From Glaciecola sp. UBA2563 (GTDB lineage Bacteria; Pseudomonadota; Gammaproteobacteria; Enterobacterales; Alteromonadaceae), in contig DDLV01000162.1 of the NCBI GenBank assembly GCA_002340325.1, forward strand, positions 1 through 40,574: a stretch of 40,574 nucleotides of DNA, written 5' to 3'. Of the stretch, positions 16,809-25,800 are shown piece after piece. The translations under genes and the position numbers were made by a program. Below the pieces are notes generated by a model, which made no database searches, was not told the origin of the DNA, and was given only the letters and a program-made list of their open reading frames with translations. Every line of letters begins with the position of its first letter. Positions within the stretch are counted from its first letter, which is position 1.

Positions 16809-18246
16809 CGAATTTACCTTTCTGTAAGGTGATTTTAAAACATACATCTGCATCCACAACGTCAATAATCTCTACTTCACCTTGGAGTAGTTTAACGCAA
16901 TCTGCAACAATGGATAAACCTAATCCAGCGCCCATTACTTTGTCATTACGCTTTATATCTCCTCGTCTGAAGGGTTCAAACAGGTCTGGTCGGACATCCT
17001 TATCAATACCTTTTCCCATGTTCTTAAAAAATATGCAAACGTTATCAATATTTTCTATGACATCGATAGTGATCGTTGAGTCCATCTTGGCGTAGGCAAT
17101 TGCATTTGACATCAAATTGTCAAAAATTCTATCACCAAGTTCTTTCTCTGCAAAAACAAAGACTTGATCAGAAACATTTATAACAACATCTTGTCCATTT
17201 TGATTGAGTATCAACTCATAGCGGCTCGCACACTCGTTTAGGAGTTTGGCTATATCGATGTTTATGAGTTCTGGCTCGGCTTGCTGCAGAAGTGCATTGT
17301 AGTCCAGCAACCTTTCTATCAATACACTTAGTCTAGTGGCCGAGTCATTTAACAACCTCAACACTTCCTCTTGGTGTTGATTGAGTTCACCAATCAACTT
17401 GTCCGATAATATTGAGCAGCCTTCTTTTATACTAGCCAGTGGTGTTTTTAACTCATGCGATGCATGCCTCAACATAGCAAGGCGATGTCGTTCAAGGTGC
17501 CCCAAGCGGTCATTAAGCCAAAACAAGTCTTTTTCAACAGCCAATAATTCACGAGGTGCATGCTTGGAGCGCGGTGGCAACTTCTCTTTTGAATTAGCAA
17601 TAGCTTGAATGATATCCTGTAACTTACGCACGGGTTTGGCTATAAACTGCGCTAGAAAACCCACTAATAAAATTGAGGTGACAACCAGAATACTCGTCAA
17701 CCAAGCCTGACGCTGGCGCACTTCCGTTAGGTAATTTTGTTGTTCAGCAACCTTATTTTCAACAAATCGATTCACCTGTATCTGCAGTGCGTTCAGTCTA
17801 TTTTCAAGCCGAGCTAAATAAGCATCCAAAATAAGCGTATCATTAAATTCTGCATAGTCGCGCAATGACGGCAGAGATTTTTTAAGCACAGCACACTCAT
17901 CCAGTTCTTCACCTAGCCGACACACCATGATTAACTGCACTTCGAATTTACTTATTTGCGTATCGACTATTTCCTTTAATTGATCATCGCGGAGAATCAA
18001 GTATTGACGAATGACACGCTGGAGGTCCTGTCCTGTGCTTAATAGGGCCTGAAGCTCCGCTGAAAGTGAGACGAACTGCACGGCATTAGCTTTTGTCGTT
18101 CGACTGACGTCTGTGAAGTCTTTATAGCTTTGCGAAAGTAACGCAATAAATGGCACTATTGAAATGCAAAAACTAATAAAAACAAGCTGGCGGAGTGAAC
18201 GGATTTGCACGGGTATTATTTTTGTTATTTCTTTATATACTAGCAT
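16801..18246 (-). CDS. glrK: Sensor histidine kinase GlrK (QseE)
   Basis: Membrane histidine kinase of 481 aa, partner of GlrR. It has a first membrane helix (about 20-38), a roughly 140-residue helical periplasmic domain with Cys109/Cys118, a second helix (183-203), a HAMP linker, and an H-box HASHELKTPL with phospho-acceptor His264. An ATPase domain follows with LFEPFRRGD and GAGLGLSIV. I place the start at ATG 18246 with GGAAGG 8 nt upstream. The open frame continues 25 codons further, but it then runs into the terminator hairpin at 18292-18329, which argues against a longer start. The periplasmic signal is unknown here; envelope status is the likely input by analogy. Confidence 0.9.
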   Translation of the reverse strand: MLVYKEITKIIPVQIRSLRQLVFISFCISIVPFIALLSQSYKDFTDVSRTTKANAVQFVSLSAELQALLSTGQDLQRVIRQYLILRDDQLKEIVDTQISKFEVQLIMVCRLGEELDECAVLKKSLPSLRDYAEFNDTLILDAYLARLENRLNALQIQVNRFVENKVAEQQNYLTEVRQRQAWLTSILVVTSILLVGFLAQFIAKPVRKLQDIIQAIANSKEKLPPRSKHAPRELLAVEKDLFWLNDRLGHLERHRLAMLRHASHELKTPLASIKEGCSILSDKLIGELNQHQEEVLRLLNDSATRLSVLIERLLDYNALLQQAEPELINIDIAKLLNECASRYELILNQNGQDVVINVSDQVFVFAEKELGDRIFDNLMSNAIAYAKMDSTITIDVIENIDNVCIFFKNMGKGIDKDVRPDLFEPFRRGDIKRNDKVMGAGLGLSIVADCVKLLQGEVEIIDVVDADVCFKITLQKGKFDE

Positions 18247-18291
18247 TACACAACCTTCCGCTAGCATCAATTTGAATTTTATTGCAGGCAT

Positions 18292-18329
18292 AAAAAAGGG
18301 TGTGTGCCACTCGCAAAGCATACACCCTT
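18292..18329 (-). terminator. Rho-independent terminator ending upstream of glrK
   Basis: Read on the minus strand: AAGGGTGTATGC / GCACACACCCTT pair in 11 of 12 positions and are followed directly by six T (18292-18297). It stands 45 bp before the glrK ATG and points the same way as glrK. It must therefore end a transcript that starts in the non-coding region upstream, not a known protein gene. Confidence 0.85.
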
Positions 18330-18421
18330 AATAAACTGTTTTCAGCACGGTTAAGCTAAAAAATTTTCCACTTGGCTATTCGAATCAAGACAACGTTTTA
18401 CAATGTTGCTACTTACCCTAC
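18292..18421 (-). ncRNA. Candidate sRNA, GlmY-like position upstream of glrK
   Basis: About 130 nt, bounded by a sigma54-like promoter (18432-18447; predicted +1 near 18421) and an intrinsic terminator (18292-18329). The RNA would start with a 7-bp hairpin (CAACATT / GGTTTTG-like pairing around 18391-18408 with one G-U pair), then an A/U-rich single-stranded stretch (GGAAAATTTTTTAG near 18355-18368) that could bind Hfq, and finish with the terminator stem. No convincing open frame lies inside. E. coli has the sRNA GlmY, transcribed by GlrR/sigma54, at this very place. Sequence similarity to GlmY could not be tested, so homology is a guess from synteny. Confidence 0.55.
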
Positions 18422-18431
18422 TTATGAAAAA

Positions 18432-18447
18432 TACAAGTTACATGCCA
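18432..18447 (-). promoter_or_regulatory. Sigma54 (-24/-12) promoter-like site
   Basis: Minus strand TGGCAT-N5-TTGTA against the consensus TGGCAC-N5-TTGCA: spacing is exact, the -24 GG is present, and one base of the -12 GC pair differs (GT). The predicted start near 18421 leads into the candidate sRNA. Possible activator sites lie upstream at 18509-18528, 18554-18568 and 18600-18617. Confidence 0.5.
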
Positions 18448-18508
18448 AAATTATTTTATTAGATTATTCAACAATTTACGTTGTAGAAATAGATCAAACT
18501 GATAATGC

Positions 18509-18617
18509 GTGTTGCTTTTAAGCAACACCTATTAACAAAAAAATGTATTTACAGACCAAATTATGGTCATGCCACTTATTCTAACTACGCCGCAGATGGT
18601 GTCGCTATTTTGATACA
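18509..18617. promoter_or_regulatory. Cluster of palindromes upstream of the sigma54-like promoter
   Basis: Three symmetrical sites: 18509-18528 (9-bp arms GTGTTGCTT / AAGCAACAC), 18554-18568 (GACCA-N5-TGGTC) and 18600-18617 (TGTC-N10-TACA). The last matches the reported GlrR motif TGTC-N10-GACA in seven of eight fixed bases. The sites lie about 60-170 bp upstream of the -24 element, the usual range for sigma54 activators. Which of them, if any, binds GlrR is inference. Confidence 0.4.
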
Positions 18618-18679
18618 TCTATATATGGTTTTGCGATTTGTGATAAGAATGAATTAAAAACCGAACATACAACTGAAGA

Positions 18680-19090
18680 TCACACAACCGAATAAATGGT
18701 CACTAGACTAATAACGGAAATGACTAAAAGCGCAAATAAATTATATCCAAAATGGTCAGTCTTCCTGCGCGTTCTTCGTGTCCTTAAAACAATGGTAGCT
18801 AGCGTGGTAAGCAAACAGAATTGCAAAAATGACAGTAAATAGGAAAGATGCTCCTCAGACCAATATTCCCTGCCCTCTATACCCCAATAGGTTTGTACAC
18901 CGGAGATAAATTCGGGCCGTGCGTAATGCAGAAAGTACAACGCCGCCACCAACAGCAGCCATGACAATATATTTAAACTGACCACAAAGCGAAAGAAGAC
19001 GTCATTGCTGCGTTGTTTTTTTCGCCTGTCAACAAAACGCGAGGGTACCTCTAATTCACTCTCATCATTATCAGGCGGTATATTTTGCAT
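18680..19090 (-). CDS. Small membrane protein of unknown function
   Basis: A 136-aa protein I do not recognise. The first 30 residues are hydrophilic and charged (acidic, then RRKKQR near 22-27). Three hydrophobic helices follow, at about 35-55, 83-101 and 115-134, with a basic loop RTRRTRRKTD between the second and third. The N-terminus is probably cytoplasmic by the positive-inside rule. It is divergent from asnS and lies upstream of the putative GlrR control region, on the same strand as glrK. The open frame, charge pattern and codon use look genuine; the function is open. Confidence 0.7.
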   Translation of the reverse strand: MQNIPPDNDESELEVPSRFVDRRKKQRSNDVFFRFVVSLNILSWLLLVAALYFLHYARPEFISGVQTYWGIEGREYWSEEHLSYLLSFLQFCLLTTLATIVLRTRRTRRKTDHFGYNLFALLVISVISLVTIYSVV

Positions 19091-19274
19091 TATTTAGTGA
19101 AATCTCTAGTGTTATCAATGGTAGTTTAAGTATAATCTGGGTTTTTGCGCTGACCGTACACGCATAATTAAAACTGCAACGCGGTAAAAATAAAGATATA
19201 GATAGCGCAAACCTGCATTTATTGTATTTTCGACCAATTTTATAAAGTCTTGAAATATGTTCATGGAGTCGTGT

Positions 19275-20672
19275 ATGAAAACAACCTCTGTCAGTGAGGT
19301 ATTAGCCAACTCATTTGAAATGGGTAGTATGATTAAAATTCAGGGATGGGTGAGAACCAAACGCGATAGCAAAGCGGGGCTTTCATTTATCGCTCTGCAC
19401 GATGGAAGCTGTTTCGAACCCGTCCAACTTGTCGCGCTTAATACACTGCCAAACTACGATGATATCTTGAAGCTTACAACAGGCTGCTCGATTAGCGCCG
19501 AGGGAGTGGTAAAAGCGTCAGAAGGTAAAGGCCAGTCAGTTGAGATTGAGGTAGCAACCATTGATGTTTTGGGATGGGTCGAAAACCCAGATACCTATCC
19601 AATGGCGCCGAAAAGGCATAGCGTTGAGTATTTACGCGAACACGCTCATCTTAGACCCAGAACCAACTTAATCGGTGCTGTGACGAGGGTAAGAAGCTGC
19701 GTATCTCAGGCTATCCATCGCTTTTTTCATGAACAAGGCTATATGTGGATAGCGACACCAATTATTACCGCATCTGACACCGAAGGTGCCGGCGAGATGT
19801 TCAGAGTTTCAACTCTGGATAACCTGAATCTCCCTAAAACTGAGGCTGGTGACATTGATTATTCACAAGATTTCTTTGGCCGTGAAGCCTTCTTAACTGT
19901 GTCTGGACAATTAAACGCTGAAACGTATTGCTGCTCGATGTCCAAAGTGTACACGTTTGGCCCTACTTTTAGAGCTGAAAACTCCAATACCAGCAGGCAT
20001 TTGGCTGAGTTTTGGATGATTGAACCCGAGGTTGCATTTGCTGATTTATCCACCATTGCGTCGCTTTCTGAAAAAATGCTCAAATATATTTTTAAAGCAG
20101 TGCTTCAAGAAAGACCAGATGACATGGCGTTCTTCGAAAAGCGTGTAAATAAGGACGTTATCAAACGTATGCAAAAGGTCATTGATTCAGATTTTGTGCA
20201 TATGGATTACACGGATGCCATCAAGATTTTAGAAGACTGCGGCAAAAACTTCGAATTCCCGGTGAAATGGGGTATTGACCTATCTTCAGAGCACGAACGC
20301 TTTATTTCAGAAGAACATGTAGGTGCGCCGGTCATAATGCAAAATTATCCAAAAGACATAAAAGCCTTTTATATGCGGCTTAATGACGACGGAAAAACGG
20401 TTGCGGCCATGGATGTATTGGCGCCTGGTATTGGCGAGATTATCGGTGGCTCTCAGCGTGAAGAACGTCTTGACGTATTCGATATGCGGCTTAAAGAAAT
20501 GGGGCTGGACGTAGATGATTATGGATGGTATCGGGATCTCAGGCGATACGGAACCGTGCCCCATGCGGGATTTGGATTGGGTTTTGAGCGCGTTGTATCC
20601 TACATTACCGGTGTTGCAAACATACGCGATATTTCACCTTTCCCTCGTTCGCCCGGAAATGTAAGTTATTAA
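19275..20672 (+). CDS. asnS: Asparaginyl-tRNA synthetase
   Basis: Class IIb aminoacyl-tRNA synthetase charging tRNA-Asn. At 465 aa it is essentially the size of E. coli AsnS (466). It has an N-terminal OB-fold anticodon-binding domain (IKIQGWVRTKRDSKAG, about 19-34), class II motif 2 FRAENSNTSRHLAEFW near residue 230, and motif 3 GFGLGFERVVSYITG close to the end (invariant Arg). The start is ATG 19275 with GGAG 6 nt upstream; an in-frame ATG 18 nt earlier would add six residues and is less likely. The SDR gene follows after 33 bp and may be co-transcribed. Confidence 0.97.
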   Translation: MKTTSVSEVLANSFEMGSMIKIQGWVRTKRDSKAGLSFIALHDGSCFEPVQLVALNTLPNYDDILKLTTGCSISAEGVVKASEGKGQSVEIEVATIDVLGWVENPDTYPMAPKRHSVEYLREHAHLRPRTNLIGAVTRVRSCVSQAIHRFFHEQGYMWIATPIITASDTEGAGEMFRVSTLDNLNLPKTEAGDIDYSQDFFGREAFLTVSGQLNAETYCCSMSKVYTFGPTFRAENSNTSRHLAEFWMIEPEVAFADLSTIASLSEKMLKYIFKAVLQERPDDMAFFEKRVNKDVIKRMQKVIDSDFVHMDYTDAIKILEDCGKNFEFPVKWGIDLSSEHERFISEEHVGAPVIMQNYPKDIKAFYMRLNDDGKTVAAMDVLAPGIGEIIGGSQREERLDVFDMRLKEMGLDVDDYGWYRDLRRYGTVPHAGFGLGFERVVSYITGVANIRDISPFPRSPGNVSY

Positions 20673-20705
20673 GATACAGTCAATTTTGTCGAAGGAGATA
20701 AATCT

Positions 20706-21446
20706 ATGAGTCAAGGCGTTACAATAATAACAGGCGGAGCAAGCGGAATTGGTTTCGCATGCGCCGAACAATTGTGTAGTGACGGTCAACAAGTAGCGGT
20801 CATGGATTTATCCGAAAGCATTGATAAAAACGATGTATCGCCGTCAGCGTTGCGTAAATATTATGCTTGCGATATCACGGACGAAGCAGCCGTTGAGAAA
20901 ACAGTTTCCGACATTTATAAGCAATTTGGTCAAATTACAGGTTTAATTAATTGTGCAGGCATTTTGGCCGATGGACTTTTACTCAAAAAAGAAGCGAATG
21001 GAAGCTTAACTACACTGCCTGCAAACACGTTTTCCAAAGTCCTAAATGTGAATTTATACGGCACCTTCTTAATGACGCGTGAAGTCGCCAAATATATGAT
21101 TAAGCACGAAAATGGGGTAATCGTGAATCTTTCGTCCGTGTCTAGAGCGGGTAATAAAGGGCAAACCTGTTATTCAGCCAGCAAAGCTGGTGTAGATGCA
21201 ATGACAGCTACCTGGGCGCAAGAGTTAAGCCAATTTGGCATTCGAGTTGGCGCCGTCGCACCTGGATTTGTCGATACTCCCATGGTTCGGAAAATGCGTG
21301 AAGATATGCGCAACAAAATGGTTCAGAAAGTCCCGTTGAGACGAATGGCAAGTACACAGGAAATCGTCAACGCCGTTAAATTTATCTTTGATAACGATTA
21401 TTTCAATGGACGAGTACTAGAACTCGATGGCGGACTCAGATTCTAG
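20706..21446 (+). CDS. Short-chain dehydrogenase/reductase (SDR) family oxidoreductase
   Basis: Classical SDR of 246 aa. The Rossmann glycine motif is TGGASGIG (9-16). Asp34 at the end of the second strand suggests NAD(H) over NADP(H). NCAG is at 82-85, a catalytic Ser near 143-144, and Tyr156/Lys160 in YSASK. It resembles FabG-type 3-oxoacyl reductases, but the family is too broad to fix a substrate. AGGAG lies 7 nt before the ATG. The stop codon TAG falls inside the terminal repeat of the MITE-like element, so the element lies flush with the gene's end; the protein end (DGGLRF) still looks normal. Confidence 0.92.
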   Translation: MSQGVTIITGGASGIGFACAEQLCSDGQQVAVMDLSESIDKNDVSPSALRKYYACDITDEAAVEKTVSDIYKQFGQITGLINCAGILADGLLLKKEANGSLTTLPANTFSKVLNVNLYGTFLMTREVAKYMIKHENGVIVNLSSVSRAGNKGQTCYSASKAGVDAMTATWAQELSQFGIRVGAVAPGFVDTPMVRKMREDMRNKMVQKVPLRRMASTQEIVNAVKFIFDNDYFNGRVLELDGGLRF

Positions 21447-21565
21447 GGCGTGTTGATCTTTGTTCATTATTTGAGCTGCCTCCTATAATGAGCTAGTTCA
21501 AGGCGTCGATGGTGCAGTTTGGCAATCCAAATAAACCAGCGAGAACATAGATCAAAACGCCCTAG
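21443..21565. mobile_element. MITE-like element with 22-bp terminal inverted repeats
   Basis: Left end CTAGGGCGTGTTGATCTTTGTT (21443-21464) and right end 21544-21565 are inverted copies with two mismatches in 22. The element is 123 bp, has no open frame and begins with CTAG at both ends, which may include a short target duplication. A solitary end is at 680-699. The parent transposase is not in the window and I cannot assign an IS family. Confidence 0.7.
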
Positions 21566-21580
21566 GACCCGTTTGAAATA

Positions 21581-21612
21581 AAATGTAGCAAACAACATAG
21601 TTTGTTACATTT
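21581..21612. promoter_or_regulatory. 32-bp palindromic operator upstream of RND operon I
   Basis: AAATGTAGCAAAC (21581-21593) and GTTTGTTACATTT (21600-21612) are inverted with 12 of 13 bases matching, separated by six bases. The site ends 63 bp before the fusion-protein ATG and overlaps a TTGTTA that could serve as a -35. Symmetry, length and place fit a TetR/AcrR-type repressor operator; no such regulator gene is in the window. Confidence 0.6.
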
Positions 21613-21675
21613 GCCTCATATCCTGTACATATCTGTTTGCTATTTTGTTCTTAACATACCGTTAGGAACATCAAC

Positions 21676-22827
21676 ATGAAAAATCTTTATAATGCGATAG
21701 GTTTCTTTGTTGTCATTGGCATATTTACTGGAATTGGTTTTGCGATCTCAGCAACCGCTGAAGAAGAACAGGAAAAAGAAGTCGTAGACAGTCGCCCACT
21801 CATCAGTGTGACGACCTTACACCCAGAAAATTACGACGTTAATATCTCTGGATTTGGCGAAGTTGAGCCACTTGAATCGACGTCTATCTCCGCGCAAGTA
21901 TCAGGCGAGATTATTTCTTGGAATCCAAAATTCGTCGCTGGCGGATTGGTCGAGCGCGGTGAAATACTCTTTTCTATTGAAGATGACCAATACCACGCGA
22001 GCGTCTTGCAAGCGGAAGCGCAAGTGTCATTAGCCGAAGCCACTCTTGCAGAAGAGCTAGCTAGACAAAAGGTTGCGGAGCGCGAAGCAAAGTCACTACC
22101 CTCTAGTAAAGTTACTGATCTCTATTTGAGAAAGCCTCAAGTTCTAAGTGCAAAAGCACAGCTCAAATCAGCGCAGGCGCAGCTGAGGATAGCCAAACGC
22201 AATTTATCCAAGACGAAAGTTAAAGCCCCTTACGATGCCATTGTTGTCGAGAGAAAACTAGGAAAAGGCCAATTTGTCAGTGCAGGCATGCATGTTGCTC
22301 AACTCAACAGCATTGAAAGCGCCGAAATAATTATTCCTATCGCCGGTTTCGAGCGCCCTTTCTTAAAAAATAATATGGCTGGAGAGTCTGCCATTGCAAT
22401 GCTAAAAACGTCAACTAACAGTGTTAGAGAAGGTTATATTCATCGCGATCTTGGCGTCGTCGACGCAAGCACTAGAATGATGCATCTAGTTATGCGAATT
22501 GACGACCCCTATGGTACGAAAACTGGTCAAGAACCCATAAAGTTTGGTTCATATGTCGAAATACAATTTGCCGGAAAACAACTTGATGGCGTTTTTAAGG
22601 TGCCGCAAACATTAGTTAACAATGCAAAAATCTGGTTAGTCGATGAGAACAATCAATTGCAAGCTAAACCTGTTGATGTAGTGCGTGAAGAAGGAAGTTA
22701 TTTCTACATATCCAAAGGTTTAGAAGCAGACGCGCGCATGGCAGAGAACCTACCTGAGTACCCGCAAAACGGTATGGAAGTCAGAATTGAATCTCCTGAT
22801 GACGTGCTTATTAGTAGTACTAATTGA
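21676..22827 (+). CDS. RND efflux membrane fusion protein (HlyD/AcrA family), pump I
   Basis: Periplasmic adaptor of a tripartite efflux pump, 383 aa. One N-terminal membrane anchor or uncleaved signal (about 8-28) is followed by the barrel-sandwich half-motif around GEVEPLESTSISAQVSGEI (62-80), an alpha-helical hairpin rich in A/E/K/Q (residues about 113-180), the second lipoyl half (KAPYDAIVVERKLGKGQFV) and beta-barrel domains. It links the permease encoded next to an outer-membrane TolC-type channel that is not in this window. TAGGA precedes the ATG. The stop lies 11 bp before the permease ATG. Probably controlled by the palindrome at 21581-21612. Confidence 0.92.
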   Translation: MKNLYNAIGFFVVIGIFTGIGFAISATAEEEQEKEVVDSRPLISVTTLHPENYDVNISGFGEVEPLESTSISAQVSGEIISWNPKFVAGGLVERGEILFSIEDDQYHASVLQAEAQVSLAEATLAEELARQKVAEREAKSLPSSKVTDLYLRKPQVLSAKAQLKSAQAQLRIAKRNLSKTKVKAPYDAIVVERKLGKGQFVSAGMHVAQLNSIESAEIIIPIAGFERPFLKNNMAGESAIAMLKTSTNSVREGYIHRDLGVVDASTRMMHLVMRIDDPYGTKTGQEPIKFGSYVEIQFAGKQLDGVFKVPQTLVNNAKIWLVDENNQLQAKPVDVVREEGSYFYISKGLEADARMAENLPEYPQNGMEVRIESPDDVLISSTN

Positions 22828-22838
22828 GGGGTGTAGCG

Positions 22839-25800
22839 ATGAAAAACACTCAGCTAAACGAAAACAAAGACAACTTTCAGGACAATAATTCAGACCAAAT
22901 GCCAGCCGGCATTATATCTTGGTTTGCCCAAAATCCCGTTGCCGCAAACTTATTGATGATTTTTATTATCATTGCAGGCTTCATGAGCTATCTGGCCATT
23001 CAAAAGCAAATGTTCCCGAACATTGAAATCAACTACGTCAATGCTCATGTTTCCTACCCTGGCGCTTCTCCTAAAGAAATAGAAGAAAACATCGTCAAGA
23101 AAATTGAAGAAAGTATAAAAGACATTACCGAAATCGAAAAGAGTATAGGTCGCTCATGGCGAGGAGGTGGTAGAGTAACCATGGAAATCGATCCTGATGT
23201 TCATTTGCCTGATGTACTTAATAAGATAAAAGCAAGAATAGATGGGATAGCCACCTTCCCCGCATCAATGGAGCCGGTTAACGTTGCTCAAGTTGAATGG
23301 GATCAAGAAGTCATTGAAATGACGTTGACTGCAGATACTGACTTGCAGGTACTTAAACCGATTGCAAAGCAGATTGAACAGGAATTGTTACAACTAAACA
23401 ATGTACAAATTGCTGAAGCACAGGTACCTGAAGATGAGATTGCGATTGAAGTGATACCAGAGATGTTGCGAAAATATGACCTCTCGATCAATGATATCAC
23501 CCAGTCAATAAGACGCTATTCAGCGAATTATTCTGCAGGTCAAATACGTTCTGAAGCTGGCACCATAGCGGTTCGCATTGAAAACCAATACTATGTCGGT
23601 AATGAATTTCGTCAAATCCCAGTCAAAATTGGGGACAACGGCGCCAAAGTCTATTTGCAAGATGTTGCGAAAATCAAAGACGACTTCACCGAAGGCGATA
23701 GGTATTTTAAATACAACGGTGAAAATGCTATTTATTTAAAAGTTGCCGCAACAAAATCTCAAAATATTATACCGGTTGCCGAGTCAGTACGAACTTATGT
23801 AGAAGAGCGCAATAAAACTCTGCCGAATGGCGTAGACCTTAATATCATGGTTGATATGACGTACTACCTCAATGGTCGACTCAATATGATGCTGAGTAAC
23901 CTTGCGCAAGGCGCAATTCTTGTATTTTTAATGTTAGCCATTTTCCTGCGCTTCAAACTGGCTTTTTGGGTCATGGTTGGTTTACCTGTTTGCTTCCTCG
24001 GTGCAATTGCGATGATGTCAGTGTTTGGCATTTCTATTAACATCATCTCATTATTCGCGTTTATTATGGTCTTGGGTATTGTCGTCGACGATGCCATCGT
24101 TATTGGAGAAAGCGCCTACACCGAGATTGAGAAAAACGGAATGTCACCGCGCAATGTTGTTATTGGCGCAAAGAAAGTCGCTTTGCCAGCGACATTTGGT
24201 GTGTTAACCACTATCGCCGCATTTGCACCCTTTATGATGTCATCAGGCCCTCAAGGTGATTTCTTTATCAATATCGCAGGCGTTGTCGTACTGTGCCTCA
24301 TATTTTCGTTAATTGAATCCAAACTCATTCTGCCTGCTCACATAGCGCATACTAAATTTAAGCCTTTGCCAAAAGATAGTTGGCGACACAAATTTAATGA
24401 TACTTTTTTTGGGTTTGTGAATGGCAAGTATCGTCGCTTTATAGAGCGATGTACCTCATATCGATGGCCAACGTTAGGTGTTTTTATCGGGATGTTGATT
24501 TTGAGTGGTTTTTTCATCTCGAGTAATCTGGTTCGCCAAGTTGATGAACCAAAAGTTCCGCACGACTTCCCTCGCATTACCATTGAAATGAGTGAAACCG
24601 TTTCAGATGAAACTGTTATTAATGCAATAAAAATCATCGAAGATGTTGTCATGCAGGTAGAGCAAGAGATCATAGATGAATATGGTACAGGTATGATCAG
24701 AGACATGATGGTTTGGAATCGGTTTGATAATTCCGGTACTGTCATGACCCCGCTTGTGGATGAAGATGCGCGTCCTTTTGATACTTTCGAACTCGCGCGT
24801 AGATGGCGTGAAGCGATGCCAAATATCCCGGGTATGAAATCTTTTTCTGTACAAGATGATGTAGCAGGCGGAGGAATGAGCGAAGGAGAATTCGGTTATC
24901 TCGTTTTTGGCTCTGATATTGAGCAACTAAATCAAGCTGGCCGATTCTTAATCGAGAAGTTACAGCAAGAAAAAGGACTCTTCGATATCAGTTCAACTAT
25001 CGACCCTGCAAGCAAAGAGCTGCAGCTTAAGCTAAAACCCGTCGCCTTTGATCTCGGGCTTGATTTAAATATTTTAGCATCTCAAGTTGGTGCGAGTTTT
25101 TACGGGGGAGAAGCGCAAAGGATACTTCGTGATGGTGAAGAAGTTAGAGTCATGGTCCGCTATCCAAAGTTAACGCGCGAGCGCTATGCTGACTTAAAAC
25201 ATACAGTCATCCAAACGCCTTCAGGTGCAGAAGTGCTGTTAGGTGATGTCGCAGAGCTTGTTGAGGTGCCAGGAATTAGCTACATTCGCAGAGAAGGTGG
25301 CTATAGAAGCGTATACGTTTGGGGTGCGATAGATGAGGAAGCTGTCGAGCCGTTTGAAGCAATAAATCGCATCAAAGATGACATTCTCCCAGAAATGACA
25401 AAAGCGTTTCCAAGCGTTAAAACCGAGCTAGGAGGTAAAATACAAGAACAGCAGTCTCAGCAAATGGAACAGCTCAAGTTCCTGATAATTCTTCTCTTAG
25501 CTATCTACATTTTGTTAGCAATACCACTTAAGAGCTACGCACAGCCACTTATCATAATGTCGGTAATTCCCTTTAGTTTTACGGGCGCAGTATTTGGTCA
25601 TTACATAATGGGATTAGACTTAAGTCAGTTCTCTAATTTTGGCCTTATCGCAGCATTCGGCGTTGTTGTTAACGATAGTTTGGTTATGACCGATTTTGTT
25701 AATCAGAGACGCAAGCAAGGTATGAGTATCAAAGATGCCGTTATAGATGCTGGCTGCGCGCGATTTAGAGCTATTATCCTAACATCGATCACAACGTTTG

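Noticed and set aside
16801..18321. Longer glrK start at 18321
   Set aside because: The additional 25 codons would include the terminator hairpin and give an unlikely N-terminus; ATG 18246 has a good ribosome-binding site.
19115..19309. 64-aa open frame antisense to the asnS start
   Set aside because: It covers the asnS promoter and leader region and has no ribosome-binding site or family resemblance.
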